The position numbers and the translations under genes were made by a program. Of a DNA stretch of 64,000 bases, positions 18,551-27,552 are shown one piece after another; the first letter of the stretch is position 1, and the number at the start of each line of letters is the position of its first letter. The stretch is from Gottfriedia solisilvae. GTDB lineage: Bacteria > Bacillota > Bacilli > Bacillales > Bacillaceae_G. Under the pieces are notes generated by a model. It did not search any database, was not told where the DNA came from, and saw only the letters and a list, made by a program, of their open reading frames with translations. The stretch covers positions 1 to 64,000 of the forward strand of contig NZ_NETJ01000006.1 in assembly GCF_002128405.1 (NCBI RefSeq), given 5' to 3'.

Positions 18551-20279
18551 TGAAGCGCTATCAAAGTACATTGGTTCACTAGTGGATGAACTAAGTGCAT
18601 TAAATATTCAAAACGTAGTAATCAGTCCAGGGTCACGATCTACACCGATTGCGATGCTAGTGAATGAGCACCCAAAATTAAAATCTTTTATCGCGATTGA
18701 TGAAAGAGGCGCTGGATTTTTTGCATTAGGGATTGCTAAAAGCACGAAGCAACCTACAGTTCTTATTTGCACGTCTGGGACAGCTGCTTCAAATTATTTA
18801 CCTGCGATATCAGAAGCAAAAGAATCTAGAATACCCTTAATTGTCATAACTGCTGATCGCCCTCATGAATTAAGGGATATCGGCGCACCACAGGCAATGA
18901 ATCAAATAGGATTATATGGATCGTTTGTGAAAAAATTTATTGAGCTTGCTTTGCCTGAAGCTTCAGAAGCAATGTATCAATATGCACGTGCAAGTATGAA
19001 TAGATTGTATCGTTCATGTATGACTGCTCCTAAGGGGCCAGTACATGTAAATATACCTTTAAGAGAACCATTGGTTCCAAATTTTGAAATTGAGGACCTT
19101 TTTTCAGCCGGAAAACGTCACCAGGACCGTGCTTATACAAATCTTTTTGAATCCTTTGCTACAATTTCAAAAGATACAATTGAGCAAATGCATGAGCTTT
19201 TTCAATCAAAAAGAAAAGGCTTATTAATCTGTGGACCCTATGTTGAAGAAAAAGCCCTTCATTCAATTTTAGAATTAGGCGAAAAATTAGGATATCCTGT
19301 GCTGTGTGATCCACTTTCGAATGGTCGAACTCTAATAAATGATAAAGCACTGACAATCGATACGTATGACACATTTCTACGTTTTGGAGAAAATGTTGAT
19401 ACCCTTGATTCAGAGGTCATTGTTCGTTTTGGAGCAATGCCTGTTTCAAAAACATTTAATCAGTATGTTCAAAAGCAGGAGAATTGCGAAATAATTGTTA
19501 TTGATGAAGGGGATTTATGGAGAGATCCGACATTAAGAGCGACTCAAATGATTTCATGTAATGATACAGAATTTTGTCATGCGATTTTACATGATTTTCA
19601 ATTGAACGAGTCAGTTGATCATGATTGGTTAATGAAATGGCAGACAATCAATCAAAAAACAAAATCAGGTTTGCAGAAATCTGAGCTTTTTGAAGAACTG
19701 TTTGAAGGGAAAATAGTTCAAGTACTTGCTAAAAATCTACCTGAAAATAGTACAATATTTGTTTCAAATAGCATGCCGATTCGTGACATTGATACTTTTT
19801 TACATACGCAAAACAAAAAACTTACCATTGCATGTAATAGAGGAGTAAATGGTATTGATGGTACGATTGCTACTGCATTAGGAATGGCTGCAGCGGGTGA
19901 GCATATTACGCTATTAATTGGTGATTTATCTTTTTATCATGATATAAACAGCTTAGTATTAGCTAAATTACACCAGCTTCCAATACAAATTGTACTAGTG
20001 AATAATGATGGCGGAGGAATTTTTTCATTTTTACCTCAATCTAAAGAAGAAAAGCATTTTGAGACATTATTTGGTACACCACTCGGTTTAGATTTTCAAC
20101 ATGCTACTGCACTGTTTGGTGGAGTACATACAAAAGTTTCAAGCTGGTTTGAGTTTGAAGATGCATTAGCGATTAAACATGAAAAACTACATGTAATTGA
20201 AGTTTTAACAAACCGTAAGGAAAATTATGAGCTACATCAAAAAGTATGGAGCATTGTAAAAAATGAATATGAGCAATGA
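18540..20279 (+). CDS. menD: SEPHCHC synthase (MenD)
   Basis: A thiamine-diphosphate enzyme that adds the succinyl semialdehyde unit of 2-oxoglutarate to isochorismate. The 579-aa length is that of the B. subtilis enzyme. The N-terminal domain has SPGSRSTP and CTSGTAASNY. The C-terminal cofactor site is GDLSFYHDINSL...VNNDGGGIFSFLPQ, the GDx..NN metal-binding motif. The ATG lies inside the end of menF. Confidence 0.96.
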   Translation: MKDNEALSKYIGSLVDELSALNIQNVVISPGSRSTPIAMLVNEHPKLKSFIAIDERGAGFFALGIAKSTKQPTVLICTSGTAASNYLPAISEAKESRIPLIVITADRPHELRDIGAPQAMNQIGLYGSFVKKFIELALPEASEAMYQYARASMNRLYRSCMTAPKGPVHVNIPLREPLVPNFEIEDLFSAGKRHQDRAYTNLFESFATISKDTIEQMHELFQSKRKGLLICGPYVEEKALHSILELGEKLGYPVLCDPLSNGRTLINDKALTIDTYDTFLRFGENVDTLDSEVIVRFGAMPVSKTFNQYVQKQENCEIIVIDEGDLWRDPTLRATQMISCNDTEFCHAILHDFQLNESVDHDWLMKWQTINQKTKSGLQKSELFEELFEGKIVQVLAKNLPENSTIFVSNSMPIRDIDTFLHTQNKKLTIACNRGVNGIDGTIATALGMAAAGEHITLLIGDLSFYHDINSLVLAKLHQLPIQIVLVNNDGGGIFSFLPQSKEEKHFETLFGTPLGLDFQHATALFGGVHTKVSSWFEFEDALAIKHEKLHVIEVLTNRKENYELHQKVWSIVKNEYEQ

Positions 20280-21117
20280 AAACGGTGTTTCTAAAATTAC
20301 TTTGAATGGAGTTCACTATTCGTATATAGAAGAAGGAGAAGGCCTAACGGTTCTTTTACTTCACGGTTTTACTGGGACGAAAAAAACATGGGCTGAACTC
20401 ATCAAAAAACTGAAACAAAACTTTCGTGTAATCGCAATTGATTTATTAGGTCACGGAGAAACTGATTCTCCTGACGATCCTGATCGTTATGTAATGGAAA
20501 AAGCAGCTAAGGATTTAGATGATTTTTTAACTAAAAAACAAATTGATCGCATACATCTACTTGGTTATTCAATGGGAGGTAGACTTGCGCTATACTTTGC
20601 CTTGAATTTTCAACATAGAATTCAATCACTGTTATTAGAAAGCTGTACAGCGGGTCTTACTTCGGAAGATGAAAGATTATCGAGAATAAAAAAAGATCAT
20701 CAGTTGGCATCAATGTTATTAAATAATGGGATTAAATCGTTTGTGGAGTATTGGGAGAACATCCCTTTGTTTTCATCTCAAAAGCAATTATCAAAAAGTC
20801 ATCAAGAAAAGATTCGAGTAGGTAGATTATTGCAGTCACCAATCGGTTTAAGTAACAGTCTAAAGGGAATGGGGACAGGCAATCAGCCATCTCTTTGGGA
20901 TCAACTAGGTACAATAGAAATTCGTTCATTATTGATTTGTGGTGAATATGATGAAAAGTTTTGTTTTATTATGGGGAAAATGAATGAGAAGTTTAAAAAT
21001 AGTGAAATAAAAAAAATTCCACATGCAGGACATGCAATTCATGTGGAACAATCGGAAATATTTGCTACAATAGTAAGTGAGTTTTTTTTGAAAAGTGAAA
21101 AGGAGGAAATGTCATGA
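20263..21117 (+). CDS. menH: MenH, SHCHC synthase-type alpha/beta hydrolase
   Basis: An alpha/beta-hydrolase that eliminates pyruvate from the MenD product to give SHCHC. The 284-aa protein has LLLHGFTG, nucleophile Ser103 in GYSMGG, probable acid Asp230 in ICGEYDEKF, and His257 in HAGHAIH. It overlaps menD by 17 bp and menB by 4 bp. The SD is weak (GGAG 14 bases before ATG 20263), so translation is probably coupled to menD. ATG 20269 is an alternative start. Confidence 0.92.
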   Translation: MNMSNENGVSKITLNGVHYSYIEEGEGLTVLLLHGFTGTKKTWAELIKKLKQNFRVIAIDLLGHGETDSPDDPDRYVMEKAAKDLDDFLTKKQIDRIHLLGYSMGGRLALYFALNFQHRIQSLLLESCTAGLTSEDERLSRIKKDHQLASMLLNNGIKSFVEYWENIPLFSSQKQLSKSHQEKIRVGRLLQSPIGLSNSLKGMGTGNQPSLWDQLGTIEIRSLLICGEYDEKFCFIMGKMNEKFKNSEIKKIPHAGHAIHVEQSEIFATIVSEFFLKSEKEEMS

Positions 21118-21932
21118 CAATTGAATGGGTACAAGAAAGAAAGTATGAAGAAATTTTATATTCTACATATAATGGCATTGCAAAGATTTCAATCAATCGT
21201 CCACACGTACATAACGCATTTACACCATTAACTGTTTCAGAAATGATAGATGCATTTGCATGGGCAAGAGATGATGAAAAAATTGGTGTTATTATTTTAA
21301 CTGGTGAAGGTGGAAAAGCATTCTGCTCAGGTGGAGACCAAAGTGTTCGCGGACATGGTGGATATGTTGGGCAAGATCGCATTCCTCGTCTAAACGTATT
21401 AGATTTACAACGTCTAATCCGCGTTATTCCAAAACCAGTAATCGCAATGGTTGCAGGTTATGCAATTGGTGGAGGAAATGTATTAAACGTAGTTTGTGAT
21501 TTAACAATTGCTGCTGAAAATGCAAAATTTGGACAAACTGGTCCTAACGTAGGTAGCTTCGATGCTGGTTACGGTTCAGGTTACTTAGCTCGTATTGTTG
21601 GACACAAAAAGGCTCGTGAAATTTGGTACTTATGTCGTCAATATAACGCACAAGAAGCATTAGATATGGGCTTAGTAAATAAAGTTGTACCGTTAGAAGA
21701 ACTAGAAACTGAAACAGTAAAATGGGCAGAAGAAATGCTTGAGAAGAGCCCAACTGCACTTCGTTTCTTAAAAGCAGCAATGAATGCTGATACAGATGGA
21801 CTAGCTGGTCTTCAACAGTTAGCTGGGGATGCAACATTACTTTACTACACTACAGAAGAGGCAAAAGAAGGTCGTGACGCGTTTAAAGAAAAACGTAAGC
21901 CTGATTTTGGTCAATTCCCACGTTTCCCTTGA
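21114..21932 (+). CDS. menB: 1,4-dihydroxy-2-naphthoyl-CoA synthase
   Basis: A crotonase-fold enzyme that closes the second ring of o-succinylbenzoyl-CoA. The 272-aa protein has oxyanion-hole segments [10 protein letters not shown] and [11 protein letters not shown], the MenB-typical [16 protein letters not shown], and a C-terminus ending in [19 protein letters not shown] precedes ATG 21114, which overlaps the menH stop. A hairpin with a T run follows the stop codon. Confidence 0.97.
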   Translation: MTIEWVQERKYEEILYSTYNGIAKISINRPHVHNAFTPLTVSEMIDAFAWARDDEKIGVIILTGEGGKAFCSGGDQSVRGHGGYVGQDRIPRLNVLDLQRLIRVIPKPVIAMVAGYAIGGGNVLNVVCDLTIAAENAKFGQTGPNVGSFDAGYGSGYLARIVGHKKAREIWYLCRQYNAQEALDMGLVNKVVPLEELETETVKWAEEMLEKSPTALRFLKAAMNADTDGLAGLQQLAGDATLLYYTTEEAKEGRDAFKEKRKPDFGQFPRFP

Positions 21933-21947
21933 TTCGTAGAAGATTTA

Positions 21948-21978
21948 AGCTTGATGAGCAATCATCAAGCTTTTTTTG
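21948..21978 (+). terminator. Terminator-like hairpin between menB and menE
   Basis: AAGCTTGATGA pairs with TCATCAAGCTT around GCAA, followed by a T run. It lies inside the men operon, so it probably lowers menEC expression relative to menFDHB or protects the upstream message. Confidence 0.8.
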
Positions 21979-22019
21979 AATGTTGTGAATTAAGTAAGAT
22001 TATACTAGGAGGTGTTGAA

Positions 22020-23459
22020 ATGAATCAAATTCCAAATTTTTTACTAGAACGAGTTAGATTAACACCTAATCGAATTGCAGTTGTATCGGATCAAGAAGAA
22101 ATTACATTTAAAGAACTTCATGAAAGAGTCATACAGCTTGCAGGAAGGTTTCATAGTTGTGGTATTGAAAAAGGAAAGCATGTTTCAGTACTAATGAATA
22201 ATTCCATAGAGTTTATCGTTACTGTCTATGCAATCCACTATATTGGAGCAATCGCTATATTATTAAATACTAGATTAAGTGAAGATGAAATTAGCTATCA
22301 AATACAAAATAGTGATTCAAATTTTTTAATTGTCGAAAATGAAAATTTCATAGCGCCTCCATCAACAGTCCGTGTACTTGAAATGAATAATATACAGCAA
22401 TTTGAAGTAAAACCTGTAGTCATTCGTGAGTATTTTAATCATGATGAGATTGCAACTATGATGTATACATCTGGAACGACAGGATTTCCTAAGGCTGTAT
22501 TGCAATCTTATGGGAATCATTGGAGTAGTGCGATTGCATCAGTCCTGAACTTAGGATTAGATCAAAGTGACGTATGGCTGGTGTGCTTACCAATGTTTCA
22601 TGTAGGTGGACTTTCTACGGTATATAAAAGTGCCATATACGGAATGAAGATTGTCTTAGCGGAAAAAGCTGAAGCAGGGATAGTACTAAATTATATTAAT
22701 CAATACAAAATAACAATTTTATCTGTTGTAACGAAGGTATTAAATGATTTGCTCAATTTTGAGGATATTAATAAAGGATTAAGTAGTATTAGAGCAGCTT
22801 TACTTGGAGGTGGACCTGCGCCATTACCACTTTTACAGAAAGCTCAAGAGCGAAATGTACCTGTATATCAGACTTATGGTATGACTGAAACATGTTCACA
22901 GATTGCAACTCTATCTCCAGAATTTATGCTTTCGAAAATCGGTTCAGCGGGTAAAGCACTTTTTGGTTGTTCACTAGAAATACGAGAAAATGACAAGAAG
23001 AGTTCTCCTGGAGTTGTCGGTGAAATTGTTGTAAAAGGTCCTAATGTAAGCAAAGGATATTATAAACTACAAACAAATGATACTTCGGAATTTTTTTATA
23101 CAGGTGATTTAGGGTATGTCGATGAAGATGGTTTCTTATTTGTTGTTGACCGACGAAGTGACTTGATTATTTCTGGTGGAGAAAATATTTATCCAGCGGA
23201 AATTGAGTCAATCTTATTATCACACCCAGATTTAATTGAGGCTGGCGTTACTGGGAGAGAAGATCCAACCTGGGGAAAGGTGCCAATCGCGTTTGTGATA
23301 GCAAAATCAAAAAATCACCCTTCAGAGCAAGAAATGATTGAATTTTGCCAGAAAAAATTAGCTAAGTTTAAGATACCTAAAGAAATTCACTTTGTCTCGA
23401 GTCTACCAAGAAATGCTGCAAACAAGTTAGTAAGAAGAGAGCTTCATAAGCTACTATAA
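22020..23459 (+). CDS. menE: o-Succinylbenzoate-CoA ligase
   Basis: An acyl-adenylate-forming enzyme that activates o-succinylbenzoate with ATP and CoA. The 479-aa protein has the P-loop motif MYTSGTTGFPKAV, VYQTYGMTETCSQ, FYTGDLGYVDEDG, and RRSDLIISGGENIYP before the C-terminal lid. The start is ATG 22020, with AGGAGGTG eight bases upstream; the longer open frame to 21951 would begin inside the terminator hairpin. Confidence 0.95.
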   Translation: MNQIPNFLLERVRLTPNRIAVVSDQEEITFKELHERVIQLAGRFHSCGIEKGKHVSVLMNNSIEFIVTVYAIHYIGAIAILLNTRLSEDEISYQIQNSDSNFLIVENENFIAPPSTVRVLEMNNIQQFEVKPVVIREYFNHDEIATMMYTSGTTGFPKAVLQSYGNHWSSAIASVLNLGLDQSDVWLVCLPMFHVGGLSTVYKSAIYGMKIVLAEKAEAGIVLNYINQYKITILSVVTKVLNDLLNFEDINKGLSSIRAALLGGGPAPLPLLQKAQERNVPVYQTYGMTETCSQIATLSPEFMLSKIGSAGKALFGCSLEIRENDKKSSPGVVGEIVVKGPNVSKGYYKLQTNDTSEFFYTGDLGYVDEDGFLFVVDRRSDLIISGGENIYPAEIESILLSHPDLIEAGVTGREDPTWGKVPIAFVIAKSKNHPSEQEMIEFCQKKLAKFKIPKEIHFVSSLPRNAANKLVRRELHKLL

Positions 23460-23471
23460 GGGGAACAAATT

Positions 23472-24572
23472 ATGTTGATTCAGCAAGTAGAGTTATTTTT
23501 AATTGAACAGCAGCTTAGAATACCTTTTAAAACTAGTTATGGTCTTTATGAAAATCGAGAAACAATTATTGTCAAACTAACTGATGCAAGTGGAACAGTA
23601 GGGTTCGGTGAGGTAGTTGCGTTTTCTGAGCCATGGTATACAGCAGAAACGATTCAAACATCACTTCATATTTTGCAGGACTTTTTGATCCCAACCATTC
23701 TAAACAAAGTATTTACTCACCCTTCAGAGGTTGCAGAGACGTTAAATATCTTCAAAGGTAATCCGATGGCAAAAGCAGGGATAGAAGGTGCCTATTGGGA
23801 TTTATTTTCCAAGAAAAAAGACATTTCATTAGCTAAAGCTTTAGGTGGAATGAAAGAAGAAATTCCTGTCGGAGTTGTTGTCAGCATGAATGAACCAGAA
23901 GTAATGCTTCAGCAAATAGAGAGATTTCAAATAGAAGGTTATGAACGATTTAAAATAAAAGTATCGAAGCAAAATGATTATGAAGTAATTTCGAAAATCC
24001 GTGATAAATTCCCAACGATTTCATTAATGATTGATGCAAATTCTGATTATACATTGAATGATATTGAACAACTAAAAAGATTAGATCAATTTAAATTATT
24101 GATGATCGAACAGCCTTTTGGCGATCGAGATTTTATGGATCATGCTATCCTTCAAAAAGAAATAGCGACACCTATATGTTTAGATGAAAGCATTTATTCA
24201 CTAGAGGATGTTGAAATTGCATTTGCTCTTCAGGCTTGCAAGATTATTACAATAAAACCTGGCAGAGTTGGGGGCTTAACAGAGTCATTAAAAATCCACG
24301 ATTATTGTGTTGAAAATAATATGCCAGTTTGGGTCGGTGGGATGATTGAGACAGGTATATCTAGAATACAAAACGTAGCACTTGCATCATTAGCTGGCTT
24401 TACAATACCAGGTGACATTTCAGCTTCATCAAGACATTGGGAACAAGACATTATCTATCCTGAAGTAAAATTGGAAAATGGAAAAGTTAAAGTTCCAAAT
24501 GGGGTTGGGTTAGGAATAACTGTGAATGAAGAGAGAATAAAAAATCTAAGTAAAAAAGTATTCAAGTTTTGA
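23472..24572 (+). CDS. menC: o-Succinylbenzoate synthase
   Basis: An enolase-superfamily dehydratase that forms o-succinylbenzoate from SHCHC. The 366-aa protein has the catalytic lysine motif KIKVSK, the metal ligands MIDANSDY, IEQPFGDRD and CLDESIY, and the second lysine in ITIKPGRVGG, with GGMIETGISR near the C-terminus. Last gene of the operon, 12 bp after menE. Confidence 0.95.
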   Translation: MLIQQVELFLIEQQLRIPFKTSYGLYENRETIIVKLTDASGTVGFGEVVAFSEPWYTAETIQTSLHILQDFLIPTILNKVFTHPSEVAETLNIFKGNPMAKAGIEGAYWDLFSKKKDISLAKALGGMKEEIPVGVVVSMNEPEVMLQQIERFQIEGYERFKIKVSKQNDYEVISKIRDKFPTISLMIDANSDYTLNDIEQLKRLDQFKLLMIEQPFGDRDFMDHAILQKEIATPICLDESIYSLEDVEIAFALQACKIITIKPGRVGGLTESLKIHDYCVENNMPVWVGGMIETGISRIQNVALASLAGFTIPGDISASSRHWEQDIIYPEVKLENGKVKVPNGVGLGITVNEERIKNLSKKVFKF

Positions 24573-24601
24573 AAGAATCTTGAGTAATAAAAATAAAAGA
24601 A

Positions 24602-24660
24602 AAAAGATGATATCAAAGGCTACTTGTCCAATTGCTCAAGTTTCTTTGATATCATCTTTT
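24602..24660 (+). terminator. Hairpin after menC that shares sequence with the yidD 3' end
   Basis: AAGATGATATCAAAG and CTTTGATATCATCTT form a 15-bp stem, with a further ACTTG/CAAGT inside the loop, followed by TTTT. The right arm includes the last codons of yidD on the other strand. Confidence 0.7.
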
Positions 24661-24878
24661 GTATACTTCTCCGGAACAGGATCATATCCCCCTGGATGCA
24701 ACGGATGGCATTTAAGGATTCTTTTAGTCGTTAAATATGTCCCCTTGAGCGCTCCGTGCGTCTGAAGCGCTTCTAGACCATAATGTGAGCATGTTGGATA
24801 AAATCTACAAGTTGGAGGTGTAGCAGGGGAAATCCATTTTTGATAAAATTTTATAAAACCAATTAATATTGTTTTCAT
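24636..24878 (-). CDS. yidD: YidD family membrane protein insertion efficiency factor
   Basis: An 80-aa protein of the YidD/YtjA family, membrane-associated and thought to help YidC-dependent insertion. The family cysteines and prolines are present in [14 protein letters not shown] and [13 protein letters not shown], with an amphipathic N-terminus ([18 protein letters not shown]). The last codons form one arm of the menC terminator. It lies 9 bp downstream of the ytzI-like gene and is probably co-transcribed with it. Confidence 0.93.
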   Translation of the reverse strand: MKTILIGFIKFYQKWISPATPPTCRFYPTCSHYGLEALQTHGALKGTYLTTKRILKCHPLHPGGYDPVPEKYTKDDIKET

Positions 24879-24887
24879 TTATGATGT

Positions 24888-25043
24888 TTATTCTTTTACA
24901 TCTTCATCATGATTGTTTTTTACTTTAATATCATCAAGTTTGTCCACTTTATGCTGAACACCGTATCCTTTATTTACAGTCAAAACAAATGCACCAAAAA
25001 CAACAACAATAATGATTGCACTAACGACATAAACTCCAGTCAT
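24888..25043 (-). CDS. ytzI: YtzI-like small membrane protein, 51 aa
   Basis: A short gene: ATG at 25043, SD AGGAGG seven bases upstream, stop at 24888. The product has one N-terminal membrane helix (about residues 4-22, rich in Ile and Val) and a charged cytosolic tail beginning NKGYGVQHKVDKLDD and ending in Glu. Its size, shape and place next to ytkD and yidD match my recollection of B. subtilis YtzI. Function unknown. Confidence 0.7.
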   Translation of the reverse strand: MTGVYVVSAIIIVVVFGAFVLTVNKGYGVQHKVDKLDDIKVKNNHDEDVKE

Positions 25044-25207
25044 TATATAACCTCCTAATGATTATACTATCATCATATAGTATACTGTCGAATATGCAAG
25101 TCAATCAAATATTTCATTTTGTTTTTCGAATAATGTCTCAATATAGATGAAACATTTTAATAGACATAGTACAATGGAAAACAAAGTATGAATGTAGGAA
25201 GGTTAAA

Positions 25208-25687
25208 ATGTATACATTTAAAGATTTTTACCATAACACGGTTGAACTATCATTTGAAAAGCATCCATTCTCACCAAATCCAAAACATGTTTGGGTTATA
25301 TGTAAATACAAAGATCAATGGCTACTGACCGACCACCAAAGAAGAGGATATGAATTTCCAGGTGGAAAAGTTGAGGAAGGTGAATCACCTGAACAAGCAG
25401 CTGTACGTGAAGTATTAGAAGAAACTGGTGGTAGTGTCTCCTCAATCAATTATCTTGGTCAATACCGTGTAACAGGTAAAGACAAAATAATTATTAAAAA
25501 CATTTACTTTGCTAATATTGGAGAACTTTTAACGCAGCAGCACTATTTTGAAACAAATGGACCTGTTCTGTTTAAAGATTTTCCACCTAGCATAAAAAAA
25601 GACCGTCGCTTTAGCTTCATTATGCGTGATGAAGTATTTTCACACAGCTTAAGCTATTTGAACTCAATTGTTAAGGATGCAAAATAA
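25208..25687 (+). CDS. ytkD: Nudix nucleoside triphosphatase YtkD
   Basis: A 159-aa Nudix hydrolase. The Nudix box runs from GGKVEEGES to REVLEETGG (about residues 54-77) with all catalytic Glu residues present. The family removes oxidised nucleoside triphosphates such as 8-oxo-dGTP; YtkD of B. subtilis also acts on mRNA 5' ends. The start at ATG 25208 has a modest SD (AGGAAGG). A strong terminator follows. Confidence 0.9.
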   Translation: MYTFKDFYHNTVELSFEKHPFSPNPKHVWVICKYKDQWLLTDHQRRGYEFPGGKVEEGESPEQAAVREVLEETGGSVSSINYLGQYRVTGKDKIIIKNIYFANIGELLTQQHYFETNGPVLFKDFPPSIKKDRRFSFIMRDEVFSHSLSYLNSIVKDAK

Positions 25688-25689
25688 AG

Positions 25690-25720
25690 AAATGCTCACT
25701 GAATTAGTGAGCATTTTTTT
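25690..25720 (+). terminator. Terminator of ytkD
   Basis: AAATGCTCACT pairs with AGTGAGCATTT around GAATT, followed by a long T run. Confidence 0.9.
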
Positions 25721-25734
25721 TATGAGGATTATAT

Positions 25735-25856
25735 TCTCCAGGCGTTAGCCCTCTCGAGGTCATAAGCCAAAAACTATTAAAGATAAAAAGCAAAAGCACC
25801 TTTATCGGGTTTCGTCTTATGCTTGTCGGAGCTGACCAGTCGCCTCCACTTTTCTT
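25735..25856 (+). repeat. Tandem repeat family 2, copy 1
   Basis: About 120 bp containing CTCGAGGTCATAAGCCAAAA and CGTCTTATGCTTGTCGGAGC, ending CCTCCACTTTTCTTATTG. It recurs directly downstream. GAGGTCATAAG and CTTATGCTTGTC allow internal pairing. It resembles non-coding repeats seen widely in Bacillus genomes. Confidence 0.75.
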
Positions 25857-25859
25857 ATT

Positions 25860-25978
25860 GTCTAGTTCCGGCTCCTAGCTCCTCGAGGTCATAAGCCAAA
25901 ACCCACTAAAGGTAAAAAGCACCTTTATCGGGTTTCGTCTTATGCTTGTCGGAGCTGACCAGTCGCCTCCACTTTTCT
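25860..25978 (+). repeat. Tandem repeat family 2, copy 2
   Basis: Nearly identical to copy 1 from CTCGAGGTCATAAGCC onward, with small indels in the middle. Its 3' end runs into the ytlD stop codon (25977-25979, minus strand), so the repeat provides the last bases of that gene. Confidence 0.75.
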
Positions 25979-26783
25979 ATTTTTTCACTGTCTTTCTTTC
26001 TATATATTCAACAATAATGTACATTAAACCGGCAGAGACGCTTATGATGAGTACGCTCATGAGAACTAAGGTGAAGTTAAATACTTGGAAGCCATAAACG
26101 ATTAAGTAGCCGAGTCCGTTTTTGGAAACTAAAAATTCTCCGACAATCACTCCTACCCAAGCCAAGCCGACATTTACTTTTAATGTTGAAATGACAGTTG
26201 GTATACTAGCAGGAAAGATGACATTTTTAAAGACTTGTGATTTTGTAGCTCCAAAACTTTTAATGACTTTAATGTAATTTTCATCAACTTGTTGAAATGC
26301 TTGATAAATAACTAAAGCTGTAATAACAAAGCTAATAATAATCCCCATTGCAATAATAGAAGAATATGTTGGACCGAAAATAACGATGATAATAGGGCCA
26401 AGTGCTACTTTTGGCATTGCATTAAAAACTACTAAGAATGGATCGAGTACTTTTGAAGCAAAAGGATACCACCAAAGGACAATTGCAAGTATGATTCCAA
26501 TGAGTGTTCCTAATACAAAGCCGATCAATGTTTCAGTAATTGTTGTGATGGCATCGTGATAAATTGTGCCATCAAGCAGTTTCGTAACAAATAGATCATA
26601 TATTTTAGTTGGAGAACTAAACAATAATGGATCGATTATTTGTCTATGGCTTAATAGCTGCCAAGCAATAAAAAATAATACAATTAGTAGGAATTGAAAG
26701 AAGAATACGAATAACTTCTTTCTGCGATTTTTTTTCATAACGTATGCATGGTAGTCTTGTAACTCGTCTTTTACATTACTCAC
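25977..26783 (-). CDS. ytlD: ABC transporter permease, SsuC/TauC family
   Basis: A 268-aa inner-membrane permease with about six helices. EAA-loop-like sequence VIKSFGATKSQVFKNVIFPASIP (given here by its core SFGATKSQVFKNVIFPA) contacts the ATPase. The start is GTG 26783, overlapping the ytlC stop by 8 bp, with AAGGAG ten bases upstream; the longer frame to 26912 lies within ytlC and is not family-like. Third gene of ytlA-ytlC-ytlD. Relatives import sulfonates, nitrate or thiamine precursors; the substrate here is not known. Confidence 0.88.
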   Translation of the reverse strand: MSNVKDELQDYHAYVMKKNRRKKLFVFFFQFLLIVLFFIAWQLLSHRQIIDPLLFSSPTKIYDLFVTKLLDGTIYHDAITTITETLIGFVLGTLIGIILAIVLWWYPFASKVLDPFLVVFNAMPKVALGPIIIVIFGPTYSSIIAMGIIISFVITALVIYQAFQQVDENYIKVIKSFGATKSQVFKNVIFPASIPTVISTLKVNVGLAWVGVIVGEFLVSKNGLGYLIVYGFQVFNFTLVLMSVLIISVSAGLMYIIVEYIERKTVKK

Positions 26784-27540
26784 GCTTCTCCAGCTCCTTC
26801 CAAATCGAAGAAACATAAGAAGGAAATAGTGATTGCTGTCTTGCTTCAAATGGTGAATCATTCCGTAATTCTTCAGGTAAATGAAAAATATTTGATATTT
26901 TCGTTGGAACATTTGTTAGCGTTATGACGCGATCACACATTGCAACAGCTTCTTCAATATCATGAGTTACTAATAGAGCAGTCGTATTTAATTTTTTAAA
27001 TAAGTGAAAAACCAACTCTTCAAGTTTTACTTTGTTTTGATAATCAAGAGCAGAAAAAGGTTCGTCAAGTAATACAATAGATGGGCTTGTGGCAAGTGTT
27101 CGCACTAATGCTACTCGTTGACGCATGCCCCCTGATAGTTCCCTTGGGTATGCATTTTCATAACCTTCTAAACCAACTTCTTTCAGTAATTCTAAAGCAC
27201 GAAGTTTATTTTCATCAGAATCCTTCCCTAATATTTCTAGCCCTAGAAAAATATTCTCTTTTATTGATTTCCAAGGAAACAAATAATCGTGCTGAAGCAT
27301 ATAGCCAATTTCTCCAGTTTTAACGTCATAAGGATGACCTTTAAACTGAACTAAACCATCATAAGGTGTTAATAAAGATGAAATGATTGATAGAAGTGTA
27401 CTTTTTCCACAACCACTAGGACCTAAAATAGATACAAATTCACCTTTATCTACTTTAAATGTCAAGCTATCTAATATTTTAATTGCTTTTTGTTTTGATA
27501 GAAAAACATGTGAAATTTCATTAACTGTAAGATAACTCAT
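26776..27540 (-). CDS. ytlC: ABC transporter ATP-binding protein, SsuB/TauB family
   Basis: About 254 aa. Walker A is GPSGCGKST, the signature is LSGGMRQRVAL, Walker B is SIVLLDEPFSALD, and the H-loop is LLVTHDIEEA. The start was placed at the second ATG (27540) because AGG lies eight bases before it; ATG 27546 is an alternative. It sits 12 bp downstream of the binding protein gene and overlaps the permease. Confidence 0.92.
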   Translation of the reverse strand: MSYLTVNEISHVFLSKQKAIKILDSLTFKVDKGEFVSILGPSGCGKSTLLSIISSLLTPYDGLVQFKGHPYDVKTGEIGYMLQHDYLFPWKSIKENIFLGLEILGKDSDENKLRALELLKEVGLEGYENAYPRELSGGMRQRVALVRTLATSPSIVLLDEPFSALDYQNKVKLEELVFHLFKKLNTTALLVTHDIEEAVAMCDRVITLTNVPTKISNIFHLPEELRNDSPFEARQQSLFPSYVSSIWKELEKRE

Positions 27541-27552
27541 ATGCATAACCTA

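Noticed and set aside
24580-24765. A 61-codon plus-strand frame after menC
   Set aside because: Antisense to yidD, whose cysteine motifs and SD make it the real gene.
25735-25978. Possible CRISPR array from the repeated blocks
   Set aside because: Only two units of about 120 bp without short repeats and regular spacers; no cas genes in the window.
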